From DATMBL01 sp050735975 (GTDB lineage: Bacteria; Desulfobacterota; Binatia; UBA9968): 9,216 bases of DNA. How positions within the stretch are numbered: position 1 is the stretch's first letter; the number at the start of each line of letters is the position of its first letter. This document shows positions 4,842 to 9,216 of this stretch, piece by piece. The notes beneath the pieces are model-generated. The model was not told where the DNA came from. It was given only the letters and a program-made list of their open reading frames with translations, and made no database searches. Made by a program: the position numbers and the translations under genes. Where the stretch lies: positions 1-9,216 of the forward strand of contig JBOHVS010000044.1 of the NCBI GenBank assembly GCA_050735975.1, in the 5' to 3' direction.

Positions 4842-7118
4842 ATGGCCCGGTCGATGGAAACACCCGATAAAGCCAAACCAACGTCCACCCTGCAAGGCAC
4901 GGTGAGCAGGATTACCTACCGCCATCCTGAGACGCATTATACTGTTGCGCGATTGGACGTCGATGGCGCCTCCAGCGTCACCGTTGTGGGCGTGATCTAT
5001 CCGGTTTCGGAAGGGGAAGAGATCAAGGTTGACGGTTTTTGGAAAACGCACCCGCGTTATGGCTTACAATTCCAGGTTGCGCATTGGCAAAAAGTCGACC
5101 CCGCAACGATCGACGGAATTGAGAAGTATTTAGGCTCCGGTCTGGTTAAAGGCATCGGACCTACTTATGCAAAACGGTTGGTCGCGGCGTTCGCTCTGGA
5201 TACGTTGCGGGTGCTGTCTGAAGAGCCCCTGCGCATCCTTGAAGTCGAAGGAATCGGCGAAGTTCGGGCCCGCCGCATCATGGAAGCCTGGCAAGAGCAG
5301 CGCGGCATGCAGGACGTTATGGTGTTTCTGCAAGGCCACGGCGTGAGTCCCGCTCTAGCCCTGAGAATCTATCGGACGTACGGCAGGGAAACCGTGGCCA
5401 CGGTCAAGGAAACTCCCTATCGTCTAGCGCGGGACGTCCATGGGATTGGATTCCTTCTTGCCGATCGCATAGCCGCCAGCATGGGCATTCGCGGTGATAC
5501 TCCCGAGAGAGTCCAAGCCGGCGCGCACTATCTTTTGGGACAATTCGCCGAGCGCGGCCATTGTTATGTCCTCCTGGGGTTTCTGCGCAATCAGGTCTCT
5601 TCACTCCTCGGGGTCGATGAAGAGCTCGTCGACGCGGCTGTCGAAAGGCTGGCGGCTGATGGAACTGTCGTCTTGCAGGGTCAAGCAGGCGATAACTACG
5701 GTCGAGTTTACCTGACGGAGCTCTATCAGGCGGAAAAACGCGTGGCCGACGCCGTTCAAAGATTGCTTTCGACTTCGTCGTTCCTCCAAGGCGAACGGGT
5801 CTCTCGTCCCTGGGACAAAGTCAAAGGCATAAGCCGCGGTGCCATCAATCTCGTAAGTTCAGATCTCTTCGCCAGGTTGCCGTTCCAGCTCGACGAGGAG
5901 CAGATCCAGGCGGCCCGGCAGGCCCTGCAGCGGAAAGTCTTCGTCATCACCGGGGGTCCGGGGACAGGGAAAACGACGCTCTTGATGTCCCTTCTGGCAA
6001 TTCTGCGCCGTGCGAAAGTCACCTTTGCTCTCGCGGCGCCGACGGGACGCGCCGCGAAGCGCATGACGGAAACCGCCGGTGAAGAGGCGACGACGATCCA
6101 CCGTTTGCTTGAATACAATCCTCGAGAGGGCCGCTTTCAGCGCAATCAAGACAATCCCCTTGAAGTCGACGTGCTGATCGTGGATGAGGCATCGATGCTT
6201 GACCTGCTCTTAATGGACCATCTCTTGAGCGCCATCGAGCCGCATACGCATCTGATTCTGGTGGGCGATGTGGATCAGCTTCCTTCGGTCGGCCCTGGTA
6301 GCGTGCTCAAAGACCTCATTGAGTCCGGTGTCGTTCCCGTAGCGGTGCTCAGGCGCATTTTCCGCCAGAAAGCGGAAAGTCTGATTGTTGTCAATGCCCA
6401 CAAGATTCTTCAAGGACAATCTCTGGAGTTCGCGGATGCGCGCGAGCGGAGGGATTTCGACTTCATCGCGCGTGAGAGCGAAGCGGAGATTCTGCAAGCG
6501 GTCAAAGAGCTGGTCCGGGAGCGAATTCCGCGCTCGCTAAAACTTTTGCCGGACGAGATCATGCAGGGCGTGCAGGTGCTTACGCCGATGCACCGCGGTC
6601 TGCTCGGCACTATTCAACTCAATCGTGAGTTGCAAAGCTTGTTGAATCCCGCGGGGGAAGCGCTGGAGCGCGGCGGATCGCTGCTGCGCGTGCGGGACAA
6701 GGTTATGCAGTTGCGCAACAACTACGACAAAGGAGTTTTCAACGGCGACCTCGGGCGGATCGTCAGCATTGACCGGGAGGACGGCAAGATCCGCGTAGAT
6801 TTTGACGACAAATCAGTCGAATACGAAGCGGATGCATTGGACGAAATCAGTCTCGCCTACGCCACTTCCGTTCACAAAAGCCAGGGGAGTGAGTATCCCG
6901 CAGTGGTTCTTCCCCTCCACACATCGCACTACATGATGCTCCATCGCAGTATTCTTTACACCGCGGTGACGCGCGGAAAAAAACTGGTGGTCGTGGTTGG
7001 CAGCAGGAAAGCGCTGGCTATGGCAATCCGCAACGTCCGCGTGGAGAGCCGGAATACCGGCCTTAAAGAAAGGCTGGCGGCGGGGCGTTCGCCGGGCGAA
7101 TCCGTCAATTTGAATTGA
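4842..7118 (+). CDS. recD2: RecD2-type 5'-3' DNA helicase (RecD/TraA family)
   Basis: A 758-residue superfamily 1B helicase of typical RecD2 length that works without RecB or RecC, probably in DNA repair and replication-fork maintenance. Residues 15-85 form an N-terminal OB-like domain. Helix-hairpin-helix motifs follow (LVKGIGPTYAKRL 101-113, VEGIGEVRARRI 135-146, VHGIGFLLADRI 199-210). The motor follows: Walker A GGPGTGKTT 371-379 (Lys377), Walker B LIVDEAS 445-451 (Asp448, Glu449), motif III LVGDVDQLPSVGPG 473-486, FRQ 507-509 with Arg508, an SH3-like insert near 616-660, motif V SVHKSQGSEY 676-685, and motif VI YTAVTRGK 706-713 with Arg711. All catalytic motifs are intact. ATG 4854 (residue 5) is an alternative start: AGGA (4839-4842) lies 11 bases before it, while ATG 4842 has only GGAG (4822-4825) 16 bases away. 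Its 3' end overlaps the convergent gene by 14 bases. Confidence 0.95.
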   Translation: MARSMETPDKAKPTSTLQGTVSRITYRHPETHYTVARLDVDGASSVTVVGVIYPVSEGEEIKVDGFWKTHPRYGLQFQVAHWQKVDPATIDGIEKYLGSGLVKGIGPTYAKRLVAAFALDTLRVLSEEPLRILEVEGIGEVRARRIMEAWQEQRGMQDVMVFLQGHGVSPALALRIYRTYGRETVATVKETPYRLARDVHGIGFLLADRIAASMGIRGDTPERVQAGAHYLLGQFAERGHCYVLLGFLRNQVSSLLGVDEELVDAAVERLAADGTVVLQGQAGDNYGRVYLTELYQAEKRVADAVQRLLSTSSFLQGERVSRPWDKVKGISRGAINLVSSDLFARLPFQLDEEQIQAARQALQRKVFVITGGPGTGKTTLLMSLLAILRRAKVTFALAAPTGRAAKRMTETAGEEATTIHRLLEYNPREGRFQRNQDNPLEVDVLIVDEASMLDLLLMDHLLSAIEPHTHLILVGDVDQLPSVGPGSVLKDLIESGVVPVAVLRRIFRQKAESLIVVNAHKILQGQSLEFADARERRDFDFIARESEAEILQAVKELVRERIPRSLKLLPDEIMQGVQVLTPMHRGLLGTIQLNRELQSLLNPAGEALERGGSLLRVRDKVMQLRNNYDKGVFNGDLGRIVSIDREDGKIRVDFDDKSVEYEADALDEISLAYATSVHKSQGSEYPAVVLPLHTSHYMMLHRSILYTAVTRGKKLVVVVGSRKALAMAIRNVRVESRNTGLKERLAAGRSPGESVNLN

Positions 7119-7812
7119 AGAGCCGGCCCAACTTGTTATCGGCGTGGCGCACTCCTAATTTGCGCAGGCAGGCCCACAAGGTCGCTTGATTGCTATTGAT
7201 GACGGGCTTTCCCAGTTGTTCCTCCAAACTCTCGATGGCCTCGATCATTCGGGTGTTGGTACAGCTCAGAAAATAACCGTCTGCCTCCGGTCGGGTATTC
7301 TCATTTACGACCTTGATCCATTCTTCGGGACTCACGGCGCTGTAAGCATGACTTTCGAGTCCCAAGCCTCGCTCATGAAGGACTTCGAAGCCCGCCTCCT
7401 TCAGATAGTGAACCTCGTGTTCGTTGGTCTCCTTAACGTAGGGACTGATGAGCACGAGTTTCTTGATGCCGACGTGCTCGAATGCCTCGGTAATCGCCTG
7501 CGCCGTCGTCAGGGTCTGACAACCGCCAGCGCTTTGAACCGTCTCGACGATGGCGGCCTCGTGCGCGAGTCCGTTTTCCATGGAATTGGCGGTGCAGTGA
7601 AAAACAATGACACCCGGTTTAACGTCCGAGAGCGCCTCTGCTGCCTCGGTTAGTGATCCTTTCAGTTCCGCAAGCGGCTTGCGCCACTTGCCGGTCATTC
7701 GCAGGCGGGTGATATGGATGGCCACACTCGGCGGCGCATAGCGATTGAATTGCGGCTCGGTCAGCCGATTGCTGGACGGAATGATCAGTCCGATGCGGGG
7801 TTGGTTCTTCAT
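7105..7812 (-). CDS. Asp/Glu racemase superfamily protein, maleate isomerase/arylmalonate decarboxylase type
   Basis: A 235-residue cytoplasmic protein. Members use one or two active-site cysteines to isomerise maleate, racemise amino acids or decarboxylate malonates without a cofactor. Visible landmarks: GLIIPSSNRLTEPQF (8-22), FHCTANSME (71-79) with Cys73, FLSCTNTRMIE (181-191) with Cys184, and PVINSNQATLWACL (203-216). Both cysteines are present, which fits maleate cis-trans isomerases; arylmalonate decarboxylase keeps only the second. The ATG overlaps the amidohydrolase stop as ATGA (7812-7809), and no good ribosome site precedes it, so translation is probably coupled. The two enzymes may therefore act in one catabolic step series, for example on a small dicarboxylate (inference). 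The exact substrate is unknown. Its last 14 bases overlap the end of recD2. Confidence 0.85.
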   Translation of the reverse strand: MKNQPRIGLIIPSSNRLTEPQFNRYAPPSVAIHITRLRMTGKWRKPLAELKGSLTEAAEALSDVKPGVIVFHCTANSMENGLAHEAAIVETVQSAGGCQTLTTAQAITEAFEHVGIKKLVLISPYVKETNEHEVHYLKEAGFEVLHERGLGLESHAYSAVSPEEWIKVVNENTRPEADGYFLSCTNTRMIEAIESLEEQLGKPVINSNQATLWACLRKLGVRHADNKLGRLFNSN

Positions 7813-8903
7813 AGCCCGGGCGCGCCGAGATTGTAGAATCTGCGGGCGTTGCCATGCAATATCGCCGCTTTGTCGGCTGCCGTCAGCTCTTTGTTTTCCA
7901 GCATTTCGTTGATTTCATGCTTGCAGAATTCGTTGTTGACCTCGTGCGGAAAGTCACTGGAGTAAACGAAAGGTTTATTGCCGACGCGGCGAACCGCGTG
8001 AGCGATGTCGGGCTCTTCGCCTTCGCAGCCGACGAAAATGCGCCCTTCGTCGACGTGGCGGGCGATGTAGTCGCTGACCTTTTCTTTCGGACGCAGCTCC
8101 AAAAAGCGCTTGCGCGGGTCATGCTGAATGTGGGTCTCCCAGGAGCGGTCGAAGCGTTCCAAGCAAACGAGTAACCAAGCCACCCCCCCTTCCATGAAGC
8201 CAAACTTGACGTTAGGGAATTTATCGAAAATACCGTTGAAGATGATACCACCAAAAGAAATCATCTGGCCAAAAGGATGGCCGAGGGCATGAACCGGTGC
8301 ATAGGGAGTCACGTCATCGAGCCCCAAATTCTCGTGGGCACCGCCGTGGATGCCAATAGCACAACCCAATTCGTTTGCTGCTTGGTAAATCGGCCAGTAG
8401 CGCTTGTCGCCGAGTTGCGCCTGGATGCCCGTTGAAGGCAACATGGCGCCACACATCCCCAATTCCTTCACGGCCCTTTTTAGTTCTTCCACCGCGGCTT
8501 CGGGCTCCTGCAAAGGAACCAACGCCATGCCCTTAAATCGTGGACTCTTTTTCATATAGGTCTTGTGCAGCCAATCATTATAGGCGCGGGCGAGGTCGAT
8601 GGCCCAATCGCGGCTGACGATTTTGCCAAAGGCGAGGCCCAAGGTGGTATAGAGAACGGTCGTCTCAATCCCTACGTCCTCCAGAAAATCAATCCAACCC
8701 TCGGGGCCGACTTTGTTAAACGCTCCCGGAGGGAAATCGTGCAGGTTGGCTGAGTGGAGATGATCGAGAGGCGGAAACGGATTAAAAAATGTGTGGGTCT
8801 CATACTTCTCCCGGTAAGCGCGCGGCATCAGTTCGATGATCCCCTTCGGATCTTCGATAATATGCCCGTCGCCGTCGATTATGGTGTGGCCGTTGAATGG
8901 CAT
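7809..8903 (-). CDS. Amidohydrolase family 2 (ACMSD-like) metal-dependent hydrolase or decarboxylase
   Basis: A 364-residue TIM-barrel enzyme of the amidohydrolase-2 group, which includes ACMSD and gamma-resorcylate decarboxylase as well as true hydrolases. Residues 8-15 read IIDGDGHI; His14 is the probable first metal ligand, with Asp12 where ACMSD has another histidine. Further landmarks are GIHGGAH (184-190, His186), HALGHPF (205-211, His209), FGFMEGGVAWL (234-244) and YSSDFPHE (314-321) with catalytic Asp317. It ends with the usual ILHGNARRFYNL (348-359). The start at 8903 is preferred because GAGG (8915-8912) lies 8 bases upstream. An in-frame ATG at 8927 would add eight residues (MDQEEGVF) that are simply this ribosome site translated, although a GGAG precedes that ATG too. 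The gene leads a two-gene operon with the racemase-family enzyme. The reaction is not determined; decarboxylation of an aromatic or ring-cleavage acid is possible. Confidence 0.88.
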   Translation of the reverse strand: MPFNGHTIIDGDGHIIEDPKGIIELMPRAYREKYETHTFFNPFPPLDHLHSANLHDFPPGAFNKVGPEGWIDFLEDVGIETTVLYTTLGLAFGKIVSRDWAIDLARAYNDWLHKTYMKKSPRFKGMALVPLQEPEAAVEELKRAVKELGMCGAMLPSTGIQAQLGDKRYWPIYQAANELGCAIGIHGGAHENLGLDDVTPYAPVHALGHPFGQMISFGGIIFNGIFDKFPNVKFGFMEGGVAWLLVCLERFDRSWETHIQHDPRKRFLELRPKEKVSDYIARHVDEGRIFVGCEGEEPDIAHAVRRVGNKPFVYSSDFPHEVNNEFCKHEINEMLENKELTAADKAAILHGNARRFYNLGAPGL

Positions 8904-8908
8904 AAATA

Positions 8909-8920
8909 CCCCCTCTTCCT
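8909..8920 (-). promoter_or_regulatory. Purine-rich ribosome binding site of the amidohydrolase
   Basis: On the minus strand this reads AGGAAGAGGGGG, followed by TATTT and the ATG at 8903-8901. It is the strongest Shine-Dalgarno stretch near this gene and supports the shorter protein. Confidence 0.65.
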
Positions 8921-8926
8921 GATCCA

Positions 8927-8955
8927 TATGTCTCCAACCAATGGCGGCTTGTCAA
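8927..8955 (-). promoter_or_regulatory. Possible promoter of the amidohydrolase operon
   Basis: A perfect -35 hexamer TTGACA (8955-8950) is followed after 17 bases by GACATA (8932-8927), a poor -10. If used, transcription would begin close to or beyond the upstream ATG at 8927, which also favours the 8903 start. The weak -10 keeps confidence low. Confidence 0.3.
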
Positions 8956-8964
8956 GACTCCCGG

Positions 8965-9041
8965 GGGGAGCCAGGGCAAGGGGAAAAGAGCATGGAGCAT
9001 GGGGCACGGAGCAAAGAGTAGAGGTCAGAGGTCGGCAGTCA
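8965..9041. repeat. In-phase heptamer array (11 units) upstream of the amidohydrolase operon
   Basis: From 8965 the sequence divides without a gap into eleven 7-base units: GGGGAGC, CAGGGCA, AGGGGAA, AAGAGCA, TGGAGCA, TGGGGCA, CGGAGCA, AAGAGTA, GAGGTCA, GAGGTCG, GCAGTCA. It contains the 13-base word AAGAGCATGGAGC (8986-8998) also found at 2501-2513. The complement of 9026-9042 matches 3198-3214 at 16 of 17 positions. It is G-rich on the plus strand and noncoding. Confidence 0.7.
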
Positions 9042-9120
9042 GCGAATAAACTTCAAGCCAAGAGAGGGGTTGTTTTTGAGCAAGAATCGACCAAATTCCC
9101 CGACTTCAGGCGATGCGTGT

Positions 9121-9216
9121 TTACCTCGCATGGGCTGCGGCGATTTTTGGATCCCCATTCTGCCAGCTCTGGCGCGCGATCTTGAGCGCCGCGGGTTGCG
9201 GGAAATTTTGCAATTC
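9121..9216 (-). CDS. Possible C-terminal end of a minus-strand gene (partial at right edge)
   Basis: A minus-strand frame enters from the right edge and ends at TAA (9123-9121), giving 31 residues that finish in WQNGDPKIAAAHAR. Codons are mostly G/C-ending, and the composition looks like a helical protein tail. The gene would lie upstream of the amidohydrolase operon in the same orientation, 217 bases before the 8903 start. The opposite strand is open in the same codon register (ATG at 9130), so the direction is not settled. Product unknown. Confidence 0.3.
   Translation of the reverse strand, partial: ELQNFPQPAALKIARQSWQNGDPKIAAAHAR

Noticed and set aside
4629..5051. Minus-strand 140-codon frame across the CNNM/recD2 spacer
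   Set aside because: It overlaps the N-terminal coding part of recD2, shows no domain and has no ribosome site.
7186..7653. Plus-strand 155-codon frame inside the racemase-family gene
   Set aside because: Antisense shadow of a gene with conserved motifs and both catalytic cysteines.
8754..9185. Plus-strand 143-codon frame spanning the amidohydrolase start and the heptamer array
   Set aside because: Half is antisense to the amidohydrolase and the rest translates repeat units; no domain is seen.

Overview
The window looks like chromosomal DNA from a moderately GC-rich, free-living bacterium with double-membrane-type housekeeping genes. The pairing of a long-form amidohydrolase-2 protein with an Asp/Glu-racemase-family protein, and intergenic spacers full of short degenerate tandem repeats, remind me of uncultured soil or sediment lineages (Binatota, Tectomicrobia, Rokubacteria type). 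That placement is impression, not proof. No phage, plasmid, insertion sequence, CRISPR array, tRNA or rRNA was recognised.

Layout. Positions 1-1069 (minus) hold the first 356 residues of a long coiled-coil protein that runs off the left edge. It is divergent from hisC (1395-2459, plus), with a 325-base spacer carrying a small cluster of TGGACA hexamers. After hisC comes a small VOC/glyoxalase-fold gene (2694-3110, plus), bracketed by two degenerate copies of a composite repeat made of heptamers and an octamer-built hairpin. Next is a CNNM/CBS/CorC-type membrane protein (3329-4642, minus), divergent from recD2 (4842-7118, plus). recD2 meets, tail to tail with a 14-base overlap, a two-gene minus-strand operon: an amidohydrolase-2 protein (7809-8903) followed through an ATGA overlap by a maleate-isomerase/arylmalonate-decarboxylase-family protein (7105-7812). 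Upstream of this operon lies an in-phase 77-base heptamer array. A possible C-terminus of another minus-strand gene reaches the right edge.

How the genes fit together. Only the last two genes clearly form a functional unit, probably catabolism of an organic acid or ring-cleavage product. hisC (histidine synthesis), recD2 (DNA repair helicase), the VOC protein and the CNNM protein are unrelated single genes on alternating strands. The most unusual material is intergenic: spacers around 2462-2651, 3114-3314 and 8965-9041 share related 7-base units, with identical words of 12-13 bases between distant spacers, and look like one dispersed repeat family. I see no complete new multi-gene system; the repeat family and the long coiled-coil gene deserve the closest look.
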